Made by a program: the position numbers and the translations under genes
Assembly (NCBI RefSeq): GCF_027627455.1
Contig: NZ_CP115483.1
Span: 3,596,001 to 3,660,000 of the forward strand
DNA length: 64,000 nucleotides
Source of the DNA: Sphingobacterium sp. SYP-B4668
GTDB lineage: Bacteria; Bacteroidota; Bacteroidia; Sphingobacteriales; Sphingobacteriaceae
Direction: 5' to 3'
Part shown: one piece after another, positions 17,123 to 26,464 of the stretch
Layout of the letters: every line of letters begins with the position of its first letter
Position numbering within the stretch: the stretch's first letter is position 1
Notes under the pieces: model-generated
Database searches by the model: none
What the model saw: the letters and a program-made list of their open reading frames with translations, nothing else
What the model was told of the DNA's origin: nothing

Positions 17123-20100
17123 CTATTTAAAATCACGCGCAGCAGGAAAGATTTCGCCCTGTATACCTACAGTCCTTTTATTTCTTTTCGGCTTTGCCGC
17201 CCCTATCACCTCCTCTTTTTCAATAGCTTTTGGGGGCTCTTGTTCCGTCGACCTTTCTTCCCCTATAGCCGTCAACCCCTGCAACAGTCCAGACATATCA
17301 TGACAAGCCGCTGCAATGACATGCGTCACTTCCCCTTCCCGCTGGATCTTTCCCTCCACCATCAATAATTTAGCCCGCACAATATCCCTTCTGGACTTAT
17401 CAAATAGTTTTTTGAAAACCACCAAGTTGGCAGTCCCCGTCTCATCCTCTATCGTTATGAAGCATATGCCCGTAGCCGTCCCCGGACGTTGCCTTACCAG
17501 TACCAACCCCGCCACCCTTACTAGTGTACCGTCCGGCCACAGGTTCAATTCGCGTATCGCCAAGATGCGGGCAGCGAATAGCTTTCGGCGCACAAAGAGT
17601 ACTGGATGCGCCTTTAAGGAAAGAGAAGTCGCACTATAGTCATGCAATACATGTTCAGCGGCCGTCATCTTTGGGAGAGCGACCGATGGTTCGAGGGCAC
17701 TTTCGGATACCTCCCCTTCAAAGAGACCTATTGGTCGATCGGCCAATGCCGAGATTTCCCACAAAGCCTGCCTCCTATCCATACCCATCGACCGAAAAGC
17801 ATCCGCATCTGCCAGTCGTTCCAAAGCAGCCATAGAGATGCCTACATCCAATAGCATAGCCATACTCGTATACCCCTTCCCTCTTCCAGCGACCAGGACC
17901 TGCATCTCCTCCTCCTTCAATCCTTTGACCTGCCTAAAGCCTAGACGGATTTTACAATACCCACCCTGAGGTCCGATCGATCCGACTAATGTATTGTTCC
18001 ATTCCGATCGGTTTACATCTACAGGAAGGACTTTCACCCCATGTTTTTGGGCATCGATGATCAATTGTGCCGGTTGATAGAATCCCATCGGCATACTATT
18101 GAGCAAAGCCGTGGCAAATACATCCGGATAATGATATTTGATCCATGAAGATACATATACCAATAGCGCAAAGCTTGCCGCATGGCTTTCCGGAAAGCCA
18201 TAGCTTCCAAACCCCTCCAATTGCTTAAATATCCTTTGCGCAAATTCTTCCGTATAGCCATTTTGCACCATCCCCCCCACCAACTTCTGTTTATACTGGC
18301 TGACCAAGCCCTTCGATTTGAAGGTCGCCATACTCCGTCGTAGTCCATCCGCCTCCGCCGGGGTAAACCCTGCAGCTACGATCGCAATCTCCATCGCCTG
18401 CTCTTGAAATAAGGGTACACCACAAGTTCGTTCCAAGATCTCTCTCAATTCTTCAGAGGGATATTCTATTGGCTCCTCTCCATTACGCCTTCTTAGATAG
18501 GGGTGCACCATATCCCCTTGAATCGGACCGGGTCGTACGATTGCCACTTCGATTACCAAATCATAAAATTTCTCGGGCCTCAACCGTGGGAGCATGGACA
18601 TTTGTGCACGGCTCTCCACCTGAAAAACCCCAATCGTATCCGCATGGCTGATCATCTCATAGACCTCTGGTTCATCTTGTGGGACATTCGCTAACGTCAT
18701 CTCGCGCCCATGGTACTCCTTGATCAGATCGAAAGCTTTACGAATACACGTTAGCATCCCTAAGGCCAATACATCCACTTTCAAAAATCCTAAAGCTTCG
18801 ATATCATCCTTATTCCATTCAATATTGGTCCGATCGGCCATACGGGCATGGAGGATTGGGCATAAATCCGAAAGTTGGCCCTGAGTAATCACGAAGCCTC
18901 CCGTATGCTGCCCCAATTGTCTCGGAAATCCCCTATATTCTTCCGTCAGCTGCAACACCTTGATCAGATGCTTATCGTTCGGATCAAATCCCTCACTCAT
19001 TCCCGACTTGCCTTCCAACCACTCAGGCGTCAGCTCAAACTTAGACTTCGACAGCTTGTCTACTGTATCTACCGACAGTCCCATGGCTTTACCCACATCC
19101 CGGATTGCGCCCTTCCAATGTACCTGTGTCACCGTAGCCACCACACCTGCTCGATTCCGTCCGTACTTATTATAAATATATTGCATCACCTCCTCCCTTC
19201 TTTCATGTTCAAAGTCCACATCAATATCCGGTGGCTCATCCCTAGCATCCGACATAAATCGGGCAAATAGCAGCTTTACTTTCGTCGGGTCTACAGCCGT
19301 GATCCCCAAACAATAGCAGACCACCGAATTCGCCGCAGACCCCCGACCTTGGCAAAGGATATTTTGTTCCTTGGCAAAGCGTACATAATCATATACCGTT
19401 AGAAAATAGGATGCATAGTTCTTGCGTTCCATAAATTCCAATTCCATTTCAATCGTCTTCCGGATATGATTGGGAATATGACCATCGAAGCGCTCCTCAG
19501 CACCGGCCCAAGTCAATCTGCTCAGCTCCTCCTGTGGCGTACGTCCGCCAGTCGTAATCTCTTCCGGATATACATACGCCAGACTGTCCAAGTTAAATCG
19601 ACATGCTTCAGCAATCTCTTCTGCATGCAAAATAGCCGTCGGATAGCCCCTAAACAACCGATGCATTTCAGCAATGGGCTTCATATATCGTTCTGCATTT
19701 TGAAAAAGACGAAAACCCGCCTCTTGGATGGTACATTTCTCCCGTATGCAAGTCAGGATATCCTGTAGCTCACGCCTATCCCGATCATGATAATATACAT
19801 CATTCACGGCCACCATCCCCATATCAAGTGCAGTAGCCAACTGTTCTATTCTAAATAAACGCTTACCGTCATCCCCTTGATAAGAACGCATAGCCCCGAT
19901 ATAAAGTTCCTTTCCAAGCTTCTGTCTATATTCCTTGACCGCCGCTTTAAAAAGCTCATCAAAGTCATAATCAGCATTTAACCCATCAGGAGGCAGTACG
20001 ACCAGCTTCAATCCCTCCGCATGTGCATACACATCCGTTTTATACAAGTGACACTGCCCCTTCTCCGCGCGCATATTACCTTTCGTCAACAGTCCAGATA

Positions 20101-20362
20101 AGCGAGCATAAGCCGCTATATCGGTAGGATAGGCCAACAAACTCGGCCCATCCAACAATTCCAATCGACAAGCCGGTATCAACCTTATCCCACTCGTCTT
20201 TGCCGCTACATGTGCCCGTACGATACCCGCCAATGTATTCCGATCGGCAATAGCCAAGGCGGTATAGCCCAATGCTGCAGCCTGTTCGACCATTTCTTCC
20301 GGATGGGATCCCCCCCGTAGAAAACTGAAATTCGTCGTCACCTGTAATTCTGAATATGTCAT
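17123..20362 (-). CDS. dnaE2: error-prone DNA polymerase DnaE2
   Basis: Translesion catalytic alpha subunit of a C-family polymerase, the polymerase of the ImuA-ImuB-DnaE2 mutasome. The 1079-aa chain has an N-terminal PHP domain (residues 1-200; LRGGSHPEEMVEQAAALGY and IADRNTLAG, with several PHP metal ligands altered from replicative DnaE1), the polymerase core with catalytic acids in PDIDVDF (Asp379, Asp381, Asp383), and a C-terminal OB fold near residues 960-1040 (DGTLVRVAGLVLVRQRPGTA). It lacks the beta-clamp and tau tail of DnaE1, as expected. It starts 3 bp after the end of imuB, so the three genes form one operon. Confidence 0.96.
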   Translation of the reverse strand: MTYSELQVTTNFSFLRGGSHPEEMVEQAAALGYTALAIADRNTLAGIVRAHVAAKTSGIRLIPACRLELLDGPSLLAYPTDIAAYARLSGLLTKGNMRAEKGQCHLYKTDVYAHAEGLKLVVLPPDGLNADYDFDELFKAAVKEYRQKLGKELYIGAMRSYQGDDGKRLFRIEQLATALDMGMVAVNDVYYHDRDRRELQDILTCIREKCTIQEAGFRLFQNAERYMKPIAEMHRLFRGYPTAILHAEEIAEACRFNLDSLAYVYPEEITTGGRTPQEELSRLTWAGAEERFDGHIPNHIRKTIEMELEFMERKNYASYFLTVYDYVRFAKEQNILCQGRGSAANSVVCYCLGITAVDPTKVKLLFARFMSDARDEPPDIDVDFEHERREEVMQYIYNKYGRNRAGVVATVTQVHWKGAIRDVGKAMGLSVDTVDKLSKSKFELTPEWLEGKSGMSEGFDPNDKHLIKVLQLTEEYRGFPRQLGQHTGGFVITQGQLSDLCPILHARMADRTNIEWNKDDIEALGFLKVDVLALGMLTCIRKAFDLIKEYHGREMTLANVPQDEPEVYEMISHADTIGVFQVESRAQMSMLPRLRPEKFYDLVIEVAIVRPGPIQGDMVHPYLRRRNGEEPIEYPSEELREILERTCGVPLFQEQAMEIAIVAAGFTPAEADGLRRSMATFKSKGLVSQYKQKLVGGMVQNGYTEEFAQRIFKQLEGFGSYGFPESHAASFALLVYVSSWIKYHYPDVFATALLNSMPMGFYQPAQLIIDAQKHGVKVLPVDVNRSEWNNTLVGSIGPQGGYCKIRLGFRQVKGLKEEEMQVLVAGRGKGYTSMAMLLDVGISMAALERLADADAFRSMGMDRRQALWEISALADRPIGLFEGEVSESALEPSVALPKMTAAEHVLHDYSATSLSLKAHPVLFVRRKLFAARILAIRELNLWPDGTLVRVAGLVLVRQRPGTATGICFITIEDETGTANLVVFKKLFDKSRRDIVRAKLLMVEGKIQREGEVTHVIAAACHDMSGLLQGLTAIGEERSTEQEPPKAIEKEEVIGAAKPKRNKRTVGIQGEIFPAARDFK

Positions 20363-20365
20363 CCC

Positions 20366-21871
20366 CTACGCAAAAAATCCGTGAATAAACCATTGAGGGT
20401 CATCTTCCCCATAATTCCCCAACCTAAAGATCCAATAACGAGCCCCCCGCTCATCCTCCACACAATAATAATCCCTATGCAGTCCCTGCTCTTGCCACCA
20501 TTCCTGTTCGATGCGTTCGGGACCATCAGCCTTACGGACTTGATGGATATGCCCTTTATATCGAAACACCATAGGCGGATAGTCAGGTATGGGCGCCGTC
20601 ACTTCGATCCGGTGTGGTGTCCCCAAAAGATTGACCGGTCGTTTCAGATCATTTCGCCAAGCCGTAGTCGCTTTCTCTTCAAAAGAACAAGCTCTTTTGA
20701 TAGACCGTTCGGGCCAATAATGCTCCGCCGGTAAGTATCGATGTATTGCCCCCATCCCCACTCTCACCCCTACTCGATCCAATAAATTCAGGATGGCTTT
20801 ATGATCTGCCCCCTGTGCCATATTCCACAGAGTCTCCTGCGTGGGTGACAGGTCCTCGACCACAGGCACCTCCAATATAAACAGTTCAATCCCCAATCCA
20901 GGCCTCATGGTCGCTATCTTCAATTCAAACAGTTTAAATAGATGTTTGACATGCCGTACCGGTTGATTCGTTCCGATAGCTATCTCCTGTTTTTTGCCAT
21001 CTATACGGTACCCCCTAAAAATAGCGTTACGCAACCCCTTTCCCTCTTTCGATAGGCGCTGGCAGACCATCTCCAACAGCTTCTCCAATGCCATTCCTAT
21101 TCCCACAGCCGTACGGATAGGCTCTAAGCAGGGCAAGCGCTCTTGGTAAGGCTGAGGGGGCTGTATGGGCACAAGAGCCTCCTCTACCTCACCTAGGGCC
21201 TGTGCCATCCGGTCCAATAAGGGTTGGCCAAAGCGTCTTCGCAATACCGATCGAGGTATCTGCACAAAATCCTTGATTTGATAGAAACCTAGCTTCTGCA
21301 TCCGGTCCAGCACCACCGGATCAAGTCGGAGCGCCGCAGGTGGCCAGCTCAACAAAGCCTCTAACTGCCCCCCTGGCTTGACAATATCAGCATCCTTCCC
21401 AAAATGGGCACTAGCCCAAGCCGTACCCACCGTGTCAGCAATTGCTGCACGAACGTGGTAGCCCGCTTTTTTGAACTTGCTCAACACCTCGATCAAGTAT
21501 TTCCCTTCACCTCCCCACAAGTGTGCGCAGCCACTAATATCCAGTATCAGACCATCTGTAGCAATAGCATCAATAGCCACTAACGGACTATAGCGGATAC
21601 ACCATTCAGCTATGGCTTTCAACAGCATTGCCCCCCGTCCTGCTTCTTCCTCCAAAACCTCCATATCTGGAAAAAGTGCCCGCACATCTGCCACTACCAT
21701 ACCCTGCTCCACCCCCATCCGGTGCGCATCGATACTGACCGACTTAATGCACATCCTTCCACGTTCGGGAGCTGCCAACACAAAAGGAATCCCCCTTAAA
21801 GTCGGCTTCCGTATTGCCAACCAATCCGTCAGCAGATGACAGAACCATATACTCATAAATCGCTTTCCCAT
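20366..21871 (-). CDS. imuB: ImuB, inactive Y-family polymerase-like mutasome subunit
   Basis: A 501-aa Y-family protein that acts as the hub of the SOS mutasome, binding the sliding clamp, ImuA and DnaE2. The N-terminal palm reads MSIWFCHLLTDWLA, where active Y-family polymerases have DxDxF; the second acidic motif reads YSPLVAIDAIATDGLILDISG, without the catalytic SxDE. It is therefore predicted to be catalytically dead, as known for ImuB. The thumb/little-finger part contains the helix-hairpin-helix-like region around LGFYQIKDFVQIPRSVLRRRFGQPLL. It begins 1 bp after imuA ends and is followed 3 bp later by dnaE2. Confidence 0.95.
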   Translation of the reverse strand: MGKRFMSIWFCHLLTDWLAIRKPTLRGIPFVLAAPERGRMCIKSVSIDAHRMGVEQGMVVADVRALFPDMEVLEEEAGRGAMLLKAIAEWCIRYSPLVAIDAIATDGLILDISGCAHLWGGEGKYLIEVLSKFKKAGYHVRAAIADTVGTAWASAHFGKDADIVKPGGQLEALLSWPPAALRLDPVVLDRMQKLGFYQIKDFVQIPRSVLRRRFGQPLLDRMAQALGEVEEALVPIQPPQPYQERLPCLEPIRTAVGIGMALEKLLEMVCQRLSKEGKGLRNAIFRGYRIDGKKQEIAIGTNQPVRHVKHLFKLFELKIATMRPGLGIELFILEVPVVEDLSPTQETLWNMAQGADHKAILNLLDRVGVRVGMGAIHRYLPAEHYWPERSIKRACSFEEKATTAWRNDLKRPVNLLGTPHRIEVTAPIPDYPPMVFRYKGHIHQVRKADGPERIEQEWWQEQGLHRDYYCVEDERGARYWIFRLGNYGEDDPQWFIHGFFA

Positions 21872-21872
21872 A

Positions 21873-22607
21873 CTATCCCGTGTATGACAATATCCCTCCC
21901 TGGGGTTGTTTCACTTTATCCATATGGCAAAACTGCCCGCTCTTCCATTGCAGCTGCCAGCTACCTAATCGACCATTTCGTACCTTGAGGAGCTCCACGT
22001 TCCAACAAGGAGGCCCTACACCTGGCAGCCCTGCTTCAAGCACGCTGGCTATCGGCGAGATTTTCCATCGCGCCACACTCGTCGTATTTCCGACTTTATG
22101 AGGTTGATAACAATGCATCAGTCCCGTCACCCCACTTTGCTCCACTGCAAGTTGGAGACGCCGCGATTGCATAAAACTGATTTCCTTCAATTCTGCCACC
22201 ACCACCGTAAGTGCCTCACATTTGAGAGCTTCCTCTACCGTCCACAACACATCTTTCTCCTGTACCAAATCAATAAAAATAATACGGTCCGGATCGATGC
22301 CAAAGATTTTCAAACCTGCCGGGAACAACGTCCTTCTAGTCCCGATCCAGAGACACATCCCGCCCTGAGGAATCAAATTCCCCAACAGGCCCGCAACAAA
22401 GCCGCCTGTTGCCGCAGCCTCCTCTGCGTCATGGCTCATAAACTCATGAATGACCCCCGTAGGGAAGATTCCATTTGGGAATACCTGCTCCAATGACCCC
22501 AATCCAACAGTGCAATGCTGTGATGAAGGTTCCTTAAACCCTTCCAAAGAAAGAATCTCCTTTTGGAGTCTTTCCACAATCTCACTTTTCGAACCTCCAT
22601 GATACAT
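21873..22607 (-). CDS. imuA: ImuA, RecA-like mutasome subunit
   Basis: A 244-aa RecA/SulA-related protein. The core looks like a RecA fold (LGNLIPQGGMCLWIG in the Walker A position but with no G-x4-GKT, and a strand DRIIFIDLVQEKDVLWTVEEAL), so nucleotide binding is doubtful. In other bacteria ImuA interacts with ImuB and is needed for damage-induced mutagenesis. First gene of the imuA-imuB-dnaE2 operon; its promoter lies in the short spacer shared with the LexA-like regulator, where TTTG and TATTTTG flank one of two dyad sites. Confidence 0.93.
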   Translation of the reverse strand: MYHGGSKSEIVERLQKEILSLEGFKEPSSQHCTVGLGSLEQVFPNGIFPTGVIHEFMSHDAEEAAATGGFVAGLLGNLIPQGGMCLWIGTRRTLFPAGLKIFGIDPDRIIFIDLVQEKDVLWTVEEALKCEALTVVVAELKEISFMQSRRLQLAVEQSGVTGLMHCYQPHKVGNTTSVARWKISPIASVLEAGLPGVGPPCWNVELLKVRNGRLGSWQLQWKSGQFCHMDKVKQPQGGILSYTG

Positions 22608-22633
22608 GATAATTAAAATTAAATTCGTATTAT

Positions 22634-22650
22634 TGTCACTAATAATAACA
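22634..22650. promoter_or_regulatory. operator site 1 of the imuA / LexA-like divergent promoter
   Basis: TGTCACTAATAATAACA, an imperfect dyad (TGTCA-N7-TAACA). It matches site 2 in 15 of 17 positions and lies exactly 23 bp from it, about two helical turns, which suits paired dimers on one face of the DNA. Confidence 0.7.
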
Positions 22651-22656
22651 AAATAG

Positions 22657-22673
22657 TGTTACCAATAATAACA
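22657..22673. promoter_or_regulatory. operator site 2 of the imuA / LexA-like divergent promoter
   Basis: TGTTACCAATAATAACA, a dyad TGTTA-N7-TAACA ending 1 bp before the ATG of the regulator gene. On the minus strand it fills the spacer between TTTG and TATTTTG, the likely imuA promoter, so a bound repressor would block both genes. Confidence 0.72.
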
Positions 22674-22674
22674 A

Positions 22675-23490
22675 ATGAAAACTGAATCCCCAAAAATATT
22701 TTTCGGTCCGAATATTAAATTCCTGCGCGAGCGCAGAAAGATAAGTCAAGAAAGCCTCGCCGAAAAACTCCATGTAACAAGGGCCAAGCTTGCCGCTCTT
22801 GAGATTGGACAGACCAAGGCACCTCAGCCTGAGGATTACATTCGTTTCTCAGACTTCTTTACCATCAGCATAGATAGCCTGATAAAAGCTGATCTATCCA
22901 AGCTCGGCGAATTAAAGTTACGGGAATTGGAAGCCGGCAATGATGTCTATATTATGGGAGGCAAGATTAGGGTACTGGCTATCACAGTAGACAAAGCACA
23001 AAAAGAAAATACCGAATATGTGCCCGTACATGCTAAAGCTGGATATACCTCAGGCTACAATGACCCGCAGTTCATTGCCCAATTACCCAAATTTTCTTTA
23101 CCTAATCTTCCTACAGACAAAAGCTTCCGCATGTTTCCCATTGCCGGCGACTCTATGCTCCCCATTGTTCAAGGAAGCGAAATCATTGCCGAGTATGTAG
23201 AAGATTGGAAGAATTTAAAGCCACAGACGCCCTGTGTTGTCATCTTGAACGGACAGCAGGATTTTGTATTCAAAATGGTCACTTTACAACAACGGACATT
23301 TTTATTAGAATCCCTTAATACGGCCTACAAACCTTATGAGGTCGGGATTGCAGATGTATTGGAAATTTGGCAATTTTATAGCTATCATTCCCGTCACATG
23401 CCCGATGGCCCCACCGAAATGAAAGAAGTAAAAGTCTTGATCGATCAAATATTGGCCGATATGCAAATATTGAAGAAGAAAAAACAGTAG
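22675..23490 (+). CDS. LexA-like XRE/S24 transcriptional repressor
   Basis: A 271-aa regulator with an N-terminal XRE helix-turn-helix (residues 15-70: SQESLAEKLHVTRAKLAALEIGQ) and a C-terminal S24/LexA peptidase-like domain. An Ala122-Gly123 bond (HAKAGY), Ser160 (AGDSMLP) and Lys200 (FVFKMVTL) have nearly the spacing of the cleavage site, serine and lysine of E. coli LexA (84/85, 119, 156), so RecA-stimulated self-cleavage is likely. It takes the place of LexA next to the mutasome operon, and two dyad sites lie in the shared promoter. Its transcript appears close to leaderless. Confidence 0.9.
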   Translation: MKTESPKIFFGPNIKFLRERRKISQESLAEKLHVTRAKLAALEIGQTKAPQPEDYIRFSDFFTISIDSLIKADLSKLGELKLRELEAGNDVYIMGGKIRVLAITVDKAQKENTEYVPVHAKAGYTSGYNDPQFIAQLPKFSLPNLPTDKSFRMFPIAGDSMLPIVQGSEIIAEYVEDWKNLKPQTPCVVILNGQQDFVFKMVTLQQRTFLLESLNTAYKPYEVGIADVLEIWQFYSYHSRHMPDGPTEMKEVKVLIDQILADMQILKKKKQ

Positions 23491-23501
23491 ATATGCCCGC
23501 C

Positions 23502-24050
23502 TCAATACACCAACAATCCTACGGCAGCCGAGATAAAAATAATATATACCGGATGCATTTTATACTTGATAGACAATAGCAGTGCCCCAACAAAAAAAAC
23601 GGGACTCAAATAGTCAATAAAATTATCACTATTCATTAAAGAAAGGGCGGCTATTCCAATAAGCGCTATACTCAACGGTTTGATTCCCGCAAGCGCAGCT
23701 GCAAAGTATGTATTTGTCCTAAATTTGGTGTAGAAATAAGAAATCAGGACAATCAATATAAACGAAGGGAGACATAGTGAAAGCGTAGCCACCACCGACC
23801 CTAGGACAGCCACGGAGGACGAATAACCAGCATGCACTAGCGCAGTGTAACCCGCATAGGTAGCCGTATTAATGCCAATGGGGCCAGGTGTCATCTGCGA
23901 AATAGCGATAAGGTCCGTAAATTCCTGAGCCGTCATCCATCCATTCTGTACCACCACCTCGTCCTGAATCAACGACAGCATAGCATATCCACCACCAAAG
24001 CCCAATGTTCCTATCTTAATAAATACCCAAAATAATTTCAAAAATATCAT
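23502..24050 (-). CDS. chromate transporter half-protein (CHR family), C-terminal-type
   Basis: A 182-aa membrane protein with six to seven hydrophobic segments, one half of a split CHR chromate transporter; the KIGTLGFGGGYAMLSLIQDEVV start is the repeat signature. Short-chain CHR proteins work as pairs and extrude chromate or related oxyanions. It follows its partner with a 3-bp gap, so they form an operon. Converges on the LexA-like gene with 11 bp between stops. Confidence 0.93.
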   Translation of the reverse strand: MIFLKLFWVFIKIGTLGFGGGYAMLSLIQDEVVVQNGWMTAQEFTDLIAISQMTPGPIGINTATYAGYTALVHAGYSSSVAVLGSVVATLSLCLPSFILIVLISYFYTKFRTNTYFAAALAGIKPLSIALIGIAALSLMNSDNFIDYLSPVFFVGALLLSIKYKMHPVYIIFISAAVGLLVY

Positions 24051-24053
24051 ATC

Positions 24054-24599
24054 TTACCCCAATCGTTGCACCATCAATTTTTTCACTGCATAATAAAGCA
24101 CTCCCCCTATACAACCGCCCAATACAATATATACCGGCGAGACATGACACCACCACATCAGCACCAATGCACCCACAGGTATCATCGCCGTCTTATAGGT
24201 CAGTTTATTAGCTTTTATAGCCGTATAGCAAGGAGCCACAATCAGTGCAACCACAGTAGGGCGGAGTGCTTTAAAAGCCTTCGCCACCCACACATTCTCT
24301 TGAAAACGATTGAAAAAAGAAGCTATTAACACAATAATCAAGAACGGTGCAACAATTGTCCCCAATGCAGCGACTATCCCACCCTTTAATCCGTAGATTT
24401 TGTATCCCACAAGGGCTGCAATATTAGTCGCAAATACGCCTGGCAGCGACTCGGTAATAGCCAGCAGTTCGTAAAATTCGTCCTGGCTGAGCCAGCCTCG
24501 AGAAATAATCTCCTGTTCAATAAGAGGGATAACAGCATAACCACCGCCAATAGTAAATACACCTATCTTTGTAAAAAGATAAAATAATTTAAAAAACAT
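24054..24599 (-). CDS. chromate transporter half-protein (CHR family), N-terminal-type
   Basis: The 181-aa partner half of the split chromate transporter, with KIGVFTIGGGYAVIPLIEQEII at the N-terminus and ITESLPGVFATNIAALVGYK as the second conserved motif. Several membrane segments follow. First gene of the pair; the upstream 112 bp hold no recognised element. The substrate chromate is the family assignment; sulfate-type oxyanions are also possible. Confidence 0.93.
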   Translation of the reverse strand: MFFKLFYLFTKIGVFTIGGGYAVIPLIEQEIISRGWLSQDEFYELLAITESLPGVFATNIAALVGYKIYGLKGGIVAALGTIVAPFLIIVLIASFFNRFQENVWVAKAFKALRPTVVALIVAPCYTAIKANKLTYKTAMIPVGALVLMWWCHVSPVYIVLGGCIGGVLYYAVKKLMVQRLG

Positions 24600-24711
24600 A
24601 TAACATCATTAAATGCCTTTGAACAAAAAGCAGTAAAGAACCTAAGCCTTAAATATACCAAAAATATGCCTTCAAATCTAAGATAAAAGCAAATTTAACA
24701 CCCCTATTTCA

Positions 24712-25290
24712 TCAATCCTTAGCCTGTCTTTTCTCCAGATTATCTATCTTAACCGCCAGTCTCTTCAATAGTTCGATTTGCATTTCCTGCGATTCGTACA
24801 ATTCTTTGATCTGCTCCTCCAATAAAATATCCAGTTTCTGGTGTAAGCTTCTAATTTCCAATTCCGCTTTCAGATTGACCAAGTAATCATTCTCCCCCCT
24901 TTTACGATCCTTTTCCTCTTGTCGATTCTGGCTCATCATAATAATAGGTGCTTGAAATGCCGCGATACAAGAAAGCACAAGATTCATCAGTATAAAAGGA
25001 AACGGATCAAATTGATCGCCCTTTGGCGTCAACACATTAAAAGCAATCCAGGCCAACAATATAACACTAAAGAGGATGATGAACTTCCAGCTCCCCCCAA
25101 ATCGAGCAACCTTATCCGATATCCGTTGACCCCGACTCAGCATCTCCTTTGGCGGATTGAGCAGATTATTCACGATCAGGGCCTCTTCCGCTATCGCCTT
25201 TTTCACGATATCGTGTAGTTTACGAATATGTGCATTGCTTTGCTCTAGCATCGCAATATGCTCATCTTGGACAGGTGTTTTCTTTTTCAT
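24712..25290 (-). CDS. DUF1003-family membrane protein
   Basis: A 192-aa protein with two adjacent membrane segments at about residues 68-88 and 100-122 (WKFIILFSVILLAWIAFNVL and FDPFPFILMNLVLSCIAAFQ), followed by the conserved APIIMMSQNRQEEKDRKR and a long coiled-coil tail (SLHQKLDILLEEQIKELYESQ). This matches DUF1003. Cytoplasmic N-terminal region is also helical. Function unknown. Single gene. Confidence 0.9.
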   Translation of the reverse strand: MKKKTPVQDEHIAMLEQSNAHIRKLHDIVKKAIAEEALIVNNLLNPPKEMLSRGQRISDKVARFGGSWKFIILFSVILLAWIAFNVLTPKGDQFDPFPFILMNLVLSCIAAFQAPIIMMSQNRQEEKDRKRGENDYLVNLKAELEIRSLHQKLDILLEEQIKELYESQEMQIELLKRLAVKIDNLEKRQAKD

Positions 25291-25480
25291 AAGAGACAGG
25301 GTTTATTAACCACACAAGGCATTATACACATCCCAATGTAAGCAAAATTCATTCCCGTTCAAAGTGACAAATAAGGCGACAGCTTACAGCGTCTCTGCGA
25401 CTACTATATAGACATACCCATTGTCCATATCCCATGCGCCCAACATATCCATCCCGCCCAAAGAACAATCAACAACAAAA

Positions 25481-25510
25481 AAAATAGCGAGACCCAATAA
25501 TCTCGCTATT
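25481..25510 (-). terminator. terminator of the ferritin-like gene pair
   Basis: Stem AATAGCGAGA / TCTCGCTATT with an 8-nt loop; on the minus strand it runs into a T8 tract, about 110 bp after the stop of the second ferritin-like gene. Confidence 0.75.
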
Positions 25511-25622
25511 AAAACCGTGTTAACTCATACAGTAAGCCCATTTGGGATGCACTTACTATATACTATGTTAGAATATTCCTATACCAAAAGGTTTAATAAA
25601 AATAGTTAGTGCACATCCAGTA

Positions 25623-26453
25623 TTACGATTTGATGAATAACTTGGCAATATCCAATACCGCTGTCGCTGTAAGAGGTTCATCAAAAGATTGGGTTGCTGC
25701 ATTCGCAGATATTTTTCCCCCTATACCATTGAGCGTCGTAATATCTACCGTCGCTTGCATTTTATTATCCTCACCTGCATATACCGGATCTACCACCGCT
25801 CCTATTCCACTGTCGTTGGCTCCCGTAATCCAAGGTTTCTGATTAGCAGCACCTCCACCTCTAGCCCTTCTCATCTGCCGAATATGGGAAGCGTGTCTAG
25901 CCTCCACCGAATGGATCTGCAATGCCGCTGTCAAGACCACCTTATTCCCTTTCAATAGTGCAGCCTGCCCTTTATAGGCCCTCACCCCCGTATCTTCAAA
26001 AGCCTGTGCCAAAGCCAGGAAGGTATCATAGTCACTGAATACATTGCCAAATGTACCCCCCGCCGTGAAATCAAACGTAGGTTTGGATACAGCCTTATCT
26101 CCCAATACCTGCTTCAAAAATTGGACATGCGCCACCTCGTGATCTCGGATCGTCGTGATAGCACCCATCGGCTTGCCTGCAGGTACCAAGCCAGCTGCCG
26201 CTGCTCCCAAGGTATAGTATTCAGCCTCTAGATATTCCAATGTCAAGGCATAGTTGAGCACACTATTGACATCTGTAGGAGTCTGCCCATACGCTTTCTT
26301 GAAAAGATCGCCCAATACAAATGGCATCGCCGCAATCGTGACTTTCTTTCCAAAAGATGCCATATTCTTAATGGCCTCCCGGCGTGGACTTACGCGTTCG
26401 TTGAACTCTGGGTCAACCTGCGTGATTGTTTCGAAAATATTAAATAGATTCAT
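25623..26453 (-). CDS. ferritin-like domain protein, exported, 276 aa
   Basis: A helical protein of the PF13668-type ferritin-like family. Acidic/His pairs expected of a four-helix di-metal bundle occur in YLEAEYYTLGA, RDHEVAHVQFLKQ, LAQAFEDTGVRAYKG and SVEARHASHIRQ. The N-terminus has a hydrophobic stretch at about 27-50 (NMASFGKKVTIAAMPFVLGDLF) consistent with export or anchoring. It follows its paralogue by 11 bp and both end at a shared terminator. Iron or oxidative-stress roles are inferred only; these proteins are poorly studied. Confidence 0.87.
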   Translation of the reverse strand: MNLFNIFETITQVDPEFNERVSPRREAIKNMASFGKKVTIAAMPFVLGDLFKKAYGQTPTDVNSVLNYALTLEYLEAEYYTLGAAAAGLVPAGKPMGAITTIRDHEVAHVQFLKQVLGDKAVSKPTFDFTAGGTFGNVFSDYDTFLALAQAFEDTGVRAYKGQAALLKGNKVVLTAALQIHSVEARHASHIRQMRRARGGGAANQKPWITGANDSGIGAVVDPVYAGEDNKMQATVDITTLNGIGGKISANAATQSFDEPLTATAVLDIAKLFIKS

Positions 26454-26464
26454 GGCTTTAGAGA

